In this document: positions 22,939-36,193 of the stretch, in pieces
Position numbering within the stretch: the stretch's first letter is position 1
Layout: every line of letters starts with the position of its first letter
From: Hesseltinella vesiculosa
Lineage: Eukaryota; Mucoromycota; Mucoromycetes; Mucorales; Cunninghamellaceae
Direction: 5' to 3'
DNA length: 64,000 nucleotides
Assembly: GCA_002104935.1 (NCBI GenBank)
Contig: MCGT01000052.1
Coordinates: 38,501-102,500, forward strand
Notes under the pieces: model-generated
What the model was told of the DNA's origin: nothing
The model's database searches: none
The model's input: the letters and a program-made list of their open reading frames with translations, nothing else
Position numbers and translations under genes: made by a program

Positions 22939-25146
22939 GATGGTTAAATGGAGAAAGAAAGAGAGAGTGAAAGGAAATGAGAAAAAAAAAAAAAAAAAAA
23001 AAGGCAGAGCCTATAATGAGCATGGTTCCAAATTTGGGCATGATGTCATGTTCCTGCAAAAGATTGGGTGACGGGTATTGGTGCAATCTTGTCCCTGCAC
23101 AAACCCAAAAATCATCCCCACCTGTCTTCCCCTTTGCTTCCTCTTCTCCTGAGAAGAAGAGAGCTATTTAATTCTACAGTTTCATCATGCGTCCTTTTCT
23201 CCCCCCATAAAAAAAAACATGGTAACTTATTGACTGCAGGCAGGCCCATGAACAACGTATGACCTGCAAAAACACCTGAGTAAAACAATGATGTCAAACC
23301 AACCCAATCGATCGATGCTAGCCGCGGCAGGTCCGTCTGGTGATTTTTTGGCTGCCAGGTTGGCAAAACACTGTAAAGCCCCCTGCTTAGTTTAAGCTCA
23401 GCCGACCGCTCTCCATTGCAAACTAGACCTCAGGGTTGAGGCATTAAAAATGAAAAAAAATGGCCTTCAGCAACACATGTTCACTCTGTGATTTTGTAGA
23501 ACGTAAGACAACTGCCCGTCAAATAGGCAAGCGAGGGTTCTTTTTTGACCATGTGGCAGCAGTTTCCATGTTGCTAACGGTCGTCACAGACTTTGAAATC
23601 AATCAACAGCATGACATCCCAAACTTTAACGAAAATTCTATGATTCGCATGGCCAAATGTTACTCATGATCAAGCACCGTTTCGTGCATCTTTCCACTTA
23701 TTTCCAAAAATGGCAAAATGCAACCGCACAGAACAAAAAAAAAAAAAAGGTGCATCCACTTATAAACAATTTTCTGTGCTGAACACTGAGCTTTCACTGC
23801 GAGAGGCTACTGCCTTGGCTTGGTCATGTCAACTTTTTCAGCTGACAGATTACAAAAAAGGGATAGCTTTGTACCCCATGACTCGACTCACAAGCAAAAA
23901 AAAAAAAAAAAAGTAACAAAAAGGGTTGGTTCCTGATCATCACCTTTTGAGCTTTCTTCTAACAACACAAGAGATACCCTTGCCACTGATTTTTTACACT
24001 AGTTCAGATCACAACCTCGGTTGCATCTACTATGCAAAGGGTCGCATCCAGATCCTTTCCAGCCAATCATCGGCGGTGAAAAAATTAACAAAACCCTTGG
24101 ACTTTTTGATATCCAGGTGCAGATCAACGCATCTGTAATTTATGCATTTGCTTTTGCGATTTGACAATGCCTTTCAAATTCGATACAATTCTGCAGTGGC
24201 AAAACCCTTCTTCCTCTTCCTCGGCTGGCTGTGTGCATGAGCGATAACAAGATGCCTCACTAGGACGGCGTCAACAGGGTTGCATCTATGCATGCTTGCA
24301 CGCTGATATTAGGATTGGTCAAGCTCTTCTTCACCGGGAGTTCGCCGCCATCCAAATCATGCTGGCAAAATAAACGTGGGCTGATGGAACCCTTGGTCCA
24401 GTTCGAATTGTCTAGCAAGACTATACCGTAACATCATTGACTAGCATCATGCACACGCTGGCATTCATCAGGAGGATTGTATACGGCAAGCCGGGCACGC
24501 CAGGATGGCTCACCACCACCTTCCTCTTGCCTTGTAGCTCTGCGGCGGATTAACGGACAGACTATCAGCATATTAATTCATCATGTGCTAATTGCATGCA
24601 GCATTTGTAGTCCATCGGTGAGAGGCCACACCTTGGATGGACTGTTGATAAATGTCTTTCTCTCGGTTTTCCGTCATTTTTCAAGTTGGGAGATCAAAAC
24701 GAAATCGATGTCGAATTGGCTGGGCAGCCTTCATCGATCGATATGGTTTTTTCAGCACCATCGTCCACCATGTGATGATGTGCACTTGCAAAATTTCACA
24801 TCGATCCTTGGGGTCAACGTGCTGTAGAGTACACACGCTTTTCGTTTTAGGATGGCCAATGTGAGCCACACAAAGCAGGCTACTACCAAACGCTCCTAGT
24901 GCTTGGCTTTCCCCTTTAGTGAAAAACTCTATCCTATTTTTTGACAGAGCAGAACTTTAAAATCGAATGGGATGAACAGGCCTTTTTATCAGTCATCAGG
25001 CATGTCAGTGACGGACGATGCGCAGCTGTTTCTTCTCGATTCAAGTAGCGCCCTGGAAATAGTTCAGGATCACTTTTTTTTTTTTTTTTTTTTTTTGGTA
25101 TCTCTTTCTTGTCCCTGTTTGATCTTGTAGACCCCTCTTTTCAAAG
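22939..25146. other. Intergenic region with dispersed repeat
   Basis: About 2.2 kb without a supported gene. It is AT-rich with many A/T runs and contains one recognisable piece of the MITE-like dispersed family near 24715-24830. Near 25070-25100 is a run of about 24 T just before the next gene. Confidence 0.6.
24715..24830 (+). repeat. Fragment of a dispersed MITE-like repeat
   Basis: Carries TTGGCTGGGCAGCCTTCATC, then GGTTTTTTCAGCACCATCG, then TGCAAAATTTCACATCGATC. The same three blocks in the same order occur at 42653-42755 and, more decayed, at 9579-9678. Ends are approximate. Confidence 0.6.
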
Positions 25147-28127
25147 ATGTCAAAAGGTAATGCGTCTTAAATGAGCGAAGGAATGATCCATGGGTGTAGA
25201 CAAATGTTGAAAAAAGCACTAGAAACCTAATATCAAATCCATTTACGTTTTATTTTGATTGGGTCAGCCAATGCAAAGGTTTATGGCTGTGGCTACATTA
25301 CTGAAGAATTCTATGAACAATTCAAAGCGGCTATCTCGTAATATACTTGTTGGTAGGCAACTAGAAGTACTTATTATATTTATTCATTTAGAAAACTTGA
25401 AACCAAATCCAATACGAACATCAAGTTTGATTTCGTGGGACAGGTAAGAAAAAAAGAAAAGAGGAGTTCCATGGCAACAGAATCTGATCTCCTTGGTGAC
25501 GGTGTAGTCTTTCCATATCACTGGCAACTCACAGTCCAAAGTAGATCACGCGTAAGTAGATGACGCTTTTTTTTTTGACAGCTGCCATTGACGCGCGTTT
25601 ATCCTAGTGTCCATCGAATTGTGGACAAGCTCTTGCCGCTTTTCGTAGGTAGAAATGCCCTCGCTCTAGTTGTGTATGCTCACACTCTTTTGCCATAGAA
25701 TGATCTTGTGGATGAATGTAAATTTCATGGCACGTTTCCGCCCGTTGACCTTGACATGACCTTCCTGAACCGAGATTCCATCGTCAGCGGCCCTGATACC
25801 CCCTCGTCCAACACCTCCCACCAAAACCTGACGACAGCCGCCACACCAGTATCTGGCCGACCCATCGAGTTTTCGGATGATTCTGACAACGATGATGCTG
25901 AGAAGCGCCATTCGCCTACGGCTACCCCCACCAACAACAGCACCACCACTCCCAAAACCTGGCCAGTCTACTATGGTGACACCGAAAGCGATGGCGAAGG
26001 GAGTGACATTGATTCCTTCAAGGAAACATTCAAGTTTGCTAAGAACATCGCCAACCCAAGCGAAATTATTAACGGCAGCCAGAGCAGCAACAAACAACCT
26101 ACCAACTCTTTGCGTCTGATCGAAAGGGAAACCGATACCGAGTGCTATTTTAACCAGTCCACCAAAGTAAGCCAGTCTACCTCTGGACAATTCCCTCCTC
26201 TCCATCACCATCTCACCGGCACCCCTCTCATTCTTTTCTCCCGTTTTAAAGGAAGTCACCATTACAGGTACAGACGAAGATGCTGTCAAGGATGCTTTGG
26301 AACGCTTTAAAGTTTTGCAAATGCAATATGTAAGTCTTTTTTTTTAGAGTAGGCTCATTCTCATTTGACATCATTTTTAATCAACTTGGCAGAAACGCCG
26401 CCGCCGATCCCCTCTGGTGCTGGCTTGTATCCATCCTAACCCCAAAGACACTCGACCCTTCCACCTGTATTTTGCCAATTTGGAACGCTATCGCCACAAG
26501 GACTCGGTTCACCTCCTCTCTGAAGTGGACGAGCCTCTTTTTGTGCTTCTGCCGGTGTTTCAGGCCGACGGCAATTTCCTCCCTCCTCACGATCTGATCG
26601 CGACCAAAAAACAACGTGCTCCTTCCCGACCCGATTCGGCCCTGGCTGCCAAGACCTATCAACCGCAACGCACTTCTGGCGTCCAAGGCGGCCGCCCCGT
26701 GTCCCGTCCTCCTTCGGCTGCACCACCAGTTCGCCCATCCAGACCTCCCTCTTCGATGTCTGCCAGCTCTCTTGCTCAGCCCATGTCGACGATGTCCATC
26801 CACGGCCAATCCACGTCGCCTACCTCACCTATGGAATCCATGGTACCACAATGGGGCAACAACCGCATCTCCCAACAGCCCGAGCCTGCCACGTATACGT
26901 CTGACCTAGAGAATTGGCATGCCAGTCCTGCTCAACCGCCCCAAACCGAAGACTTCCCTAGCCTGCCTGGCAAGCCCATCAAACCGACCGTGCACAAAGG
27001 CAAGACCGCCCAGCGTCGTGTCATGCGCATCATCCCACAGAAGTCGTCGCGCACCTCCTCCGTCCCAGCGAAAGACGTGTGGGAGGAATGCCGCGAGTAC
27101 AATGCTCACAACGCTACGCTCGTGCTGTCCGAAGCCTTGGAATCCGCCCGCTGCTACAAGGGCAATATCATCTTTGGGGCCAAGCTCGGCAAGGTGCTGT
27201 GGCGCAACATTTCGCCCGAACCTGCCTCGCGTATCTGGCAAAAAGAAGACATCAAGGATGTCGCCATGAAAGAACTGGGCATCACCCCTATGTTTTCCGA
27301 CGTGTAAGCCCCTTTCCCTCTTATGCCTCTCCCCAACCGTGTTCACTCTTTCTGTTCTTTGGCTAGGACAACGAACAACGACGATGTCATTGACGGCATT
27401 GCCGCCCAGCTACCGGATCCCTTTGGCAAAACGGCTTGTTTTGAAATCCATGCCCAGGCACGCAATCAGCCCACGTTGCCTTACCAGCCCATCATCATGA
27501 CCCTCAATCCTGGTGGTGTTATGCTTACCAAAGTCGTTGTCAAGAAGGATCGCCTGGCCGAGGTTGACTGGGTGATGAATGACAAGTAGGCTACACCAAC
27601 AAATCGACACAATAGACCACTCACTTTTTTTTTTTTCCAGCAAACTGGATTTCCAAATGTACCTGGATGCGGAAGAACTCGGCCGTACGGACGTCAAGCC
27701 ATACAGCACGTTTGAGAAGAAGATCTCTGTCAATATTGAGAACAAGCAAATGTCATTTGAAAACATCCCCGACTTTTTGTCCGTCAACCGCATCTTCTAC
27801 AAGGAAACCACCAAATACCGTCTCCATTTTCCCTTTATTGCCGAGATCACCCGAGTGGAACAGCTGCCCTTGGACCACCAACCCTCGAACCAATATGGTG
27901 TCGACAAAATCACAGCCATGACCGGTGAAGGTGAAGTCTGGTATGACTGCCAAGTCTACTGCACCTCGCATAACGAATTCCTTAAGCGCAACATTAGCCT
28001 ACCCATTGGTAAACTCGCCACTTGGAAAGTCAGTGACATTCTTGGCGATGACAATACGCACCAAACCTTGGTAGATTACATTAGTTGTCTCTTGATCATC
28101 CTTGCTGAAGTGGCGAAAAGCGATTGA
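25147..28127 (+). CDS. Conserved fungal protein with KH-like RNA-binding segments
   Basis: Ten exons (25147-25156, 25268-25337, 25392-25443, 25508-25551, 25608-25644, 25699-26166, 26252-26329, 26393-27303, 27367-27585, 27641-28127) join in phase to 791 residues. Two segments look KH-like: FDFVGQSFHITGNSQSKVDH near residues 40-60 and EVTITGTDEDAVKDALERF near 230-250, both of the beta-strand, ITG, helix type. The middle is disordered (Ser/Pro/Gln-rich). The C-terminal 330 residues form a conserved globular part (YKGNIIFGAKLGKVLWRN to the end) that I recognise only as typical of uncharacterised fungal KH proteins. The first exon is 10 nt and the next four are 37-70 nt, an unusually fragmented 5' end. 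RNA binding is an inference. Confidence 0.82.
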
Positions 28128-28328
28128 TCTCATTTTTTTTTCTGCATTGGTTTTAACTTTTTCCCACATGATCCCCCCCGCCTATTTTTTTTTTCTGGCT
28201 GCCAGGTTGGAAAATCCCTGTCGGTTTGGAAAACAAATAAAAATCAACCTCTTGTTTTTTCCTCCTTCCCTCCTTTCCTTTTACTTTTTTTCTTTTCTTC
28301 TTAGTTAGTCAGCGACTTGGTTTGGCGG
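28128..28328. other. Short intergenic spacer
   Basis: About 200 bp of T-rich sequence holding the 3' region of the KH-like gene and the promoter of the CRAL-TRIO gene. Confidence 0.5.
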
Positions 28329-30180
28329 ATGAACATACGGAAGCGGCGACTTGAAACACTCCATCGACAATTTTTAGAACAATCGTTGGTGATCCATCAT
28401 TTACAAAAACGACTTCATCACCATTGGTCCCGTGTGCTAACCAGCAAAGACGATCTAGCCAAGGCGGCGTATTTTTGTCAAGATGCTGGCAAGTTGTAAA
28501 AAAAAACGTAGCTCAGCACGTGTGTAACCATGCAACGGTTTTCATTTTCCACAAACAGTGACGGTGTTCCGGTTTTTGTTGGAAGCTGATATGGATGCCG
28601 CTCGGGCCTATGACATGGTGGTCCAGACAACCGAATGGCGGCTCCAGGAAAACGTCGACGACCTGACCTGGCACCAATACCCACCCTGGTTCGAGCAGCC
28701 GTTTGCTTATTTCCACAGCTTTGACCGCCTGGGCCAGCCGATCGCGATCGTGCACGTGAGCGCATTTCCCACCGACGCCCTAGCTCACCATGACCTAGCA
28801 GCGTACCTGCAGCAATATGCATCGGTCATGATGGAGATTGCGCGCCGCTGGATGTGGGAAGAGACGCAAACACGCCAAGCAACCGGCGATCCCATGCCGC
28901 TCGCCCTCGAATTGACCGTGATCGTTGACTTGCACAATGCGCCGTTTCTTGTCCTGGACTACCGAGCCTTGCGCCACCTGTCCAATGTGATGGAACAGCA
29001 TTACCCGCGCACCGTAGGCAACATCCATGTGCTGAATTTTGGTTGGGTGCATCACAGCCTATGGCAACTGTTCAAGCTCGTGCTTCCTGAAAATACCAAG
29101 AACCGCATTACCTTTGTTTCCAACGACCAGCTGACGGATGTCGTTGCCAAAGAACACCTGCTTCTTGGTAAGAGAGAGAGAAAAAACAAAAGGAGACTTA
29201 AAATTTGACCTTGAGGAACAAAAAAAAAAAAAAAAAACAATCACAAAAAAAAAAAATTCCCTAACCTTTTTTTTTTTTTTTTTTTTTTTTGCATAATAGA
29301 TTTTGGTGGATTGGACCCTTTTGTCTTTGATCCATTTTCCGATTCTTTGTTTCAAAAGTTTGGGCACGCCGTTATGAAGAGCGAAGAAGACCGTTTGCCA
29401 CCGTCACCCGCACCTTCCAACAGGGCTGTGGACGAGGAACACGAAGGCGAAATGAAGGATATGTTTTTTACAGGCCTTCATGACGACAGTACACAGGTAG
29501 ACTGGGGCTTTCTTGGCGACGATGATCATGACGATGAGCAACAAAGCCATGACTCTCACCCTCACCCATTGCACGAACCGGTCTCCACCCTGGCCTCACC
29601 CGCCTCTGTGCTCTCGTACTTTGGTCTCAGCCAGCACCAGATCGGCCTGCGCACTGGCATCGACCACACAGCCTCTTTTTACCTACCGTTGAAAACCAAC
29701 CAGCTCGACTTTCCCCACAAGCAGCCCATGTCTGCCCCCGCCTCGCACTCTGCCCGCCGCTATTCACAGCTGGTCACTGGGTCGCAGGACCATAGCCTGC
29801 TCAGCTTGCTGTCGCCTCCCTCCATGCCAGCCTCTTCGGCGTCTTCCATCCACCTGACCCGAAATCATAGCCACCCAAGCACCGACGTCACCTATACAAC
29901 GACTCCGCCTCATCCACCTCCGCAAGCTCCATCTGCCCTCCTCACTCCCCTACCGTCAGACCCTGTTCCTGCCAAACTCTCCTTTGTTGCCACTTTCAAA
30001 CTGGCTGTCCTCAGCACGCTCCTGTACGTCGGCTTGCGCATCCTCTACGAAGTAAGGATGTACCAATACCTCGATGCCCATTGGGATCTCTCCCGCCACG
30101 ACCTTCTCTTATATACCATCGGTTCAGCCGCCTCTTTTGTTTTTCTCCTCACACCCATCCTCGTGGCCCTCGTTGAGTAA
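28329..30180 (+). CDS. CRAL-TRIO (Sec14-like) protein with C-terminal membrane segments
   Basis: Exons 28329-28488, 28559-29167 and 29300-30180 give 549 residues. An N-terminal CRAL-TRIO-N helix region (VTVFRFLLEADMDAARAYDM) precedes a lipid-binding CRAL-TRIO domain (about residues 100-270) with YRALRHLSNVMEQHYPRTVG and IHVLNFGWVHHSLWQLFK. A long acidic then Ser/Pro/His-rich region follows, and two C-terminal membrane spans (LAVLSTLLYVGLRILY and LYTIGSAASFVFLLTPILV). This suggests a membrane-anchored phosphatidylinositol-transfer-like protein, related in layout to MOSPD2/Sec14-type proteins, though no MSP domain is seen. The first intron has a GC donor (GCAAGT); no in-phase GT donor gives the required frame. 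The start is the first ATG before the conserved helices. Confidence 0.85.
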
Positions 30181-30248
30181 AGACGAAGCCTTGTGTCATC
30201 TTTGCCGTTACATACTTTTTTTTTAATATATAAAACAATTCTATCCCT

Positions 30249-31014
30249 CTACCCCACGACTTTGCCACATTTGTTGCTGAGGCCTTTTAAAAAGGGGTCA
30301 GCGTCCACCACATGTCGTTCGAGAGCGTAGATGCGTCTTGATTTACGATCCAGCCATCGATACATTCTCTTGTTGGACACGTCGCTCAGGCTTGACAGCC
30401 ACACCTGATGTTCTTGCTTGCGACCAAAAAACGTGTACGTCTCGAAACCGAGCCATACATCCTTGATGTCCTTGGGTTTCTTTCGTTGCCGTTCAATCGC
30501 CTTGATGTCCTCGTACGCGATCATGCCCGCCGTGTATTCCTTGGTGTAGGTGTGGATAAAGATCGACGGCGACACGGCCGATAAGCCAGCTAGGATGAGA
30601 GGTGTTAGATAAGGCAGACAGTCTTCTTTCAATATTTACCCAACACCACGCTTAATGCTGGGGCTTGACCAGTACTCAGCAACGCAGGCACTGCACAGGC
30701 ACCACACACGCCAAATAAGGTGGCCGTCATTTTGTAACGTCGGATCGTTTCGCTGAATGGACCTATAAAATAAAACAAGATCAGAATAATCCTGGCAAGA
30801 GATCGTCCTATCGCTGGCTTGTGCAGGTTTTTTTACCGATATAAACCAGTGTCTTGTTGATCAAGGGGGGTGTTGATTTGGCATCGATGTGTTTATTGCT
30901 GGTAAAAACGCCAGCTGCTTTCTTTGGCAGTTGTGTTGAGTACAAACATGAGAGCGTTCGTACTACAGGGTTTGCATTACTGGCTCTAGGGAGTGTCGTT
31001 CGAAGCAAGATCAT
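30249..31014 (-). CDS. TMEM70-family mitochondrial protein
   Basis: Three exons (30837-31014, 30640-30762, 30249-30589) give 213 residues. An N-terminal Arg/Ser-rich presequence (MILLRTTLPRASNANPVVRT) is followed by LVYIGPFSETIRRYKM, two membrane spans (LFGVCGACAVPALLS and VLGLSAVSPSIFIHTYTKEY) and a conserved matrix tail. That is the TMEM70 pattern (PF06979). TMEM70 is an inner-membrane factor needed for assembly of the ATP synthase c-ring in animals; the same job in fungi is an inference. The long tail after YTAGMIAYED is typical of the family. Confidence 0.82.
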
Positions 31015-31394
31015 TGCAACAAGGGAATCCAAACACAAAAAGAGAAAAAAAAAAAATACAGGCGACGGCCTGTTTTTTTTTGGCTTGGATATTGCAAACC
31101 TATCCCCGCCAATCAACAGGTACGCTGACAATGCAAGTGAGCGATGCCTATCGGCCAAAGGCTACCCATAAAATAGGACAACCGAAAGTATCGTATGCCT
31201 TTCATGATCCCAAAAAAATTCAGCTGTGGCAGCGTGACGCAACGTCCGTCGACCCATTTGCTCGACGTGCCACCCACGTTTCCTCCCTCGCCTTCTCCAA
31301 TGCATCTATTTTTTTTTCTTCCGATTTGGCCCTTTGAAAGGGATGCCTTTTTTTTTAATTGCGAGTTTTTTGATTTGAAGAAAAAATGACAAAA

Positions 31395-32893
31395 TCATAC
31401 TTGTACAGACTCAGAAGAGGAGGGTGGAGAACGGTGTTTCCAAAGATGACGTTTGATCCAGTGCCAAACATTGGGGTCAGCGCCTTCGAAGAGGGCAATG
31501 GCCCGCTCCATAGCTTGCAGCTCCTCTTCTGTCATGACATGCTTCATACAGTCAAATTTACATAGCGGGCATTCTCCTGACTTCGTTGTTAGCCAAGGAT
31601 CTAATGAAACGATGGCATCAGTCTAGATCAAGCTGCGACTTTGGAGCGCGACGGGTGATCCCGTTGCAGGAACCTGGGTGTTTTTTTTTTTTACCAATGC
31701 AAGCACAATGGTAATCATGGTGGCATGGGAGCTGACGGACATTCTGACCAGCAGCCATAGGCTCCAAGCAAATGACACAGTCATAATCGCTTTCGTCCCC
31801 TGTGATGCGTTGATCCAGATGCTCCTGGGTCACCGTCATTGTCGGGAACATGTCTAATTTTTGTTCTTTTAGCAAAACCTTGCCCATAGGTAACATGGAA
31901 GGCGGTGCAGGTATAACCCCTTGGTCAACAAGTCGTCTTAATCGTTTGTTTCTTCTCCACAAGAACACGTACATGGACACTGCAGGCAGGAAAACAGCTC
32001 TGGATGAGTTTCAATTTTTTTTTTTTTTTCATCCTTACCAGATGCAAAAAAACCAATGGAAAGAATGACAATCATGATGAGAAGCGTGATTTCCCATGGA
32101 TTGGGTTGCCCGGCAGAGGCAGGCAGCAGCAGCACCCGGACGACTTGCTTGGCTGTGACATTAGCGCTCCCGCTGCTCACGACCGTTTCTGCCAGCTGCT
32201 GGAAATGCTGGATCTGAGACAGCAGCTGCTGCCCTACCGAATTGGGCACATAAAATGTAGGCAAAGTGAGGCTTGCATTGCTAGGCAAGGGCTACATATT
32301 GCATAATGCAGCGAGCGAGGAATGAAGGGAAGTGTAATTTAGCGCTCCGAAGGGCGAAAAAAAAAAAAAAAAAAAACTTACAGGTACGGTAAAACTGGCA
32401 TTGTCGCTGGCATAGACAATACAGGCATTGGCTCCATCCATTTGAGCAAACCAAAGCTTGTCTGACAAAGAACATTTACCGTCGATGATCAGGGCTATTT
32501 TTGGCAGAGCCATGAAGAGAGTGGCAGAAGTCATGGCTGGCCATGGACCGGAAGTCGGAGCCGAAACCAAAGAGGAGGAGCAAGATGCCTGACGATCATA
32601 CAAAACGCCTTTAATACCAGAGGCACCAGGCTCGCTCAAATTAGCTATTAAGTTGATATTATCTTGGAAAGTAGTGGGTGGCACCTCGCTATTTACACCA
32701 TCCAATGAACTTGAATTTGACAACAGCCAATTGATATCTGGCGCGAGGAAAAAGAAGGAAAATGAAGTGGGCACTTGGGACAGGCCAAGTTCTTACTTTG
32801 GGTGATCATGGGACCGGTGCCTTGGAAGATGGACAAAGAATGAGCCATGGGAAATAAGCTAAAGTAACCAAACAGCCAAAAAAGCACTCTCAT
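31395..32893 (-). CDS. PA-TM-RING E3 ubiquitin ligase (RNF13/RNF128 type)
   Basis: Five exons (32797-32893, 32382-32737, 32039-32291, 31695-31979, 31395-31600) give 398 residues. A signal peptide (MRVLFWLFGYFSLFPMAHS) precedes a protease-associated luminal domain (about residues 35-200), one membrane span (ITLLIMIVILSIGFFA), and a RING-H2 finger: CVICLEPM, then LPCHHDYHCACIDPWL, then CPLCK. This is the architecture of endosomal and Golgi transmembrane ubiquitin ligases. The RING domain is split by an intron between His/Cys ligands. Upstream in-frame ATGs (MRSLLLSFPLL...) exist; the chosen start gives a cleaner signal peptide. It diverges from the DUF202 gene across 258 bp. Confidence 0.9.
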
Positions 32894-33151
32894 GGACACG
32901 GATCTTTGGAGAAAAGAAAGGAGAGGAAGAAGAGGAAAAGACAAAAGCAAAGATCGCATGCTGTTAAAAGCGACCTCCTTGAAATCAATAGGCCCCAACC
33001 TTGAAAGCTGGTTTTTTTAAAAGGGGCAAGTGTCACACGATTGGAGACAAAGCATTCGAGAAGAAGAAAATTTCCCAGGCTCCCTTTTCTGCCAATTCAA
33101 AACGGGAGATTTTTTATTTTATTTAATTTTTCTCTCTTCTTTTTTTTACTC
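32894..33151. promoter_or_regulatory. Divergent promoter, RING ligase / DUF202 gene
   Basis: 258 bp between the start codons of two divergent genes. The plus-strand side is pyrimidine-rich before the ATG at 33152. No specific site is assigned. Confidence 0.45.
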
Positions 33152-33622
33152 ATGGATTCACCAGATGCTCCATTTATCCTCTGCAACAATGATAAATGTT
33201 CGACGCGATTCAAGTACTTGGACTGTACCATCCACACCAAAGTCACGGGCCCCGATCCAAGAGATCATTTTGCCAATGAACGGAACCTGCTGACTTGGAT
33301 CCGCACGGGCATGACCTTGTCTTTAATTGGTTTCATGGTCCTCCTCGATATCACACAACGATTTGCTCCGTCGACGTCCTTTCCTTGGCCGAATGAGCCC
33401 TTGGATACCAAGCGCAAGGCTGTTGCGTATCTGTTTGTCGCCTTGGGACTGCTCAGTATCATTGTCGCCACGTTTACCTACTTCCGAAACCAGCGCCATA
33501 TCATCAAACGCATGCTCTTTGTTGGACAGGGTTGGGTTGCCTATCTCTTGACTTGCTTTATTGCCTTGTTCGTTTGTTTTGTCATGATCATGTCATTAAC
33601 TGAAAGTCGCCCCAAAGCATAG
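33152..33622 (+). CDS. DUF202-family small membrane protein
   Basis: Intronless, 156 residues. The DUF202 signature ERNLLTWIRTGMTLSLIGFM marks the first of three membrane spans (about residues 50-70, 90-110, 125-150). The family is shared with the transmembrane part of Vtc1-type proteins and bacterial YidH. The molecular role is not known. A short N-terminal tail of about 45 residues with two Cys precedes the first span. Confidence 0.85.
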   Translation: MDSPDAPFILCNNDKCSTRFKYLDCTIHTKVTGPDPRDHFANERNLLTWIRTGMTLSLIGFMVLLDITQRFAPSTSFPWPNEPLDTKRKAVAYLFVALGLLSIIVATFTYFRNQRHIIKRMLFVGQGWVAYLLTCFIALFVCFVMIMSLTESRPKA

Positions 33623-33698
33623 AAAGCCCCACCTCTCCTTTTGATACCTCCCTTTGATAGAAATTAAAAACGATTATGCATCCCTTTTTTTTTATTAT

Positions 33699-34409
33699 TT
33701 ACGCTTGTTCTGCATCTGTTTCTTCCATCATTTTCTTCATCATGTTGCGGTATACTTGTTTTTCATGGCCCTCTGTGGACTTCGTCAAGCGATGGTACCG
33801 GGCAAGTTCTTGCTTCACCATGGCGTCTATCAGTACCGCAGTCAAAATGGAAAACCGTAAGTTGCTGTGCCTAATCTTCCTGTTTGACTATTACCATTGG
33901 GGTCGGCTGCCAACACTTCGTCCAGCAGTGTCTTTGCTTCCGACAGATCGTTTGTTCTCAAGTAGCCTTGGGCCAAACGGAATTTGGCCTTAAGATTGCT
34001 GCCATCCAACTTGAGCGCGTCACGTGCACAATCCTTGGCTCTCTTCCAGTTTTCTTGCTTGACATGAACAGCTACGCCCCAAAAAATAAAAAACGGGTGA
34101 GGAGCTTGTTTCACACGGGAGTAACGGCGCTTACCAGCCATGTTGTTGTAAATCATTAGCAGCTGTTTGTTGGAGAGGTCACTGAATTCATCCTTTTGGT
34201 TTTGTCCTCCAACCGTACGTAAATGAAGCACAGCATGATAGTAGTTCGTCAAGGCTAACCAGGCGACAACAATGAAAAAAGAGGGTCAGCGAACGGGGTG
34301 GTTCCTAGCGTGTCATTGTACCTTGCTTGTAGTCACCAGCTTTATAAGATTCATTGCCAGCCAAACGTAGTTCAATGCCTTTGTCGTATTTCTCTTGAGC
34401 AGTCTGCAT
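33699..34409 (-). CDS. TTC9-like tetratricopeptide repeat protein
   Basis: Four exons (34322-34409, 34135-34254, 33895-34071, 33699-33826) give 170 residues. Three TPR units are visible: KGIELRLAGNESYKAGDYKQ, YNNMAAVHVKQENWKRAKDC, and AKFRLAQGYLRTNDLSEAKT, followed by a basic Met/Lys-rich tail. The arrangement matches TTC9 proteins, which are small TPR adaptors. The first ATG comes directly after an AG, so an upstream exon cannot be ruled out. Divergent from RPT3 (202 bp between starts). Confidence 0.82.
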
Positions 34410-34611
34410 GCTGGGAACCAGAGAAAAAATGAGGAAGAGCAAGAAAAAAAAATGGAGAACAGAAGCAGAAAGAAAGCGCAGGCGGCGTTTCAATCGCTGG
34501 CCCACACCTTTTGTTATTTTTTTTTGGCAGTGGGGAGTGCCACGCGTACTCAGATTTTTTTTCTTCTCTTTTTCTTTTCAACTTTCTACACGTAATCCCA
34601 ATTTTATTGAT
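34410..34611. promoter_or_regulatory. Divergent promoter, TTC9-like / RPT3
   Basis: 202 bp between two divergent start codons, with A-rich and T-rich tracts on the two sides. I do not see a canonical proteasome-associated control element (GGTGGCAAA). Confidence 0.45.
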
Positions 34612-36100
<1,489 letters not shown>

Positions 36101-36193
36101 ACCCTTGGCTGCATCCCTTCTCTCTTTTTTTTTCCCTCCACTGGCACATCAAAAAAAAATTAAAAAAATTAAAAAAAAAACCCCCTCTGCTCT

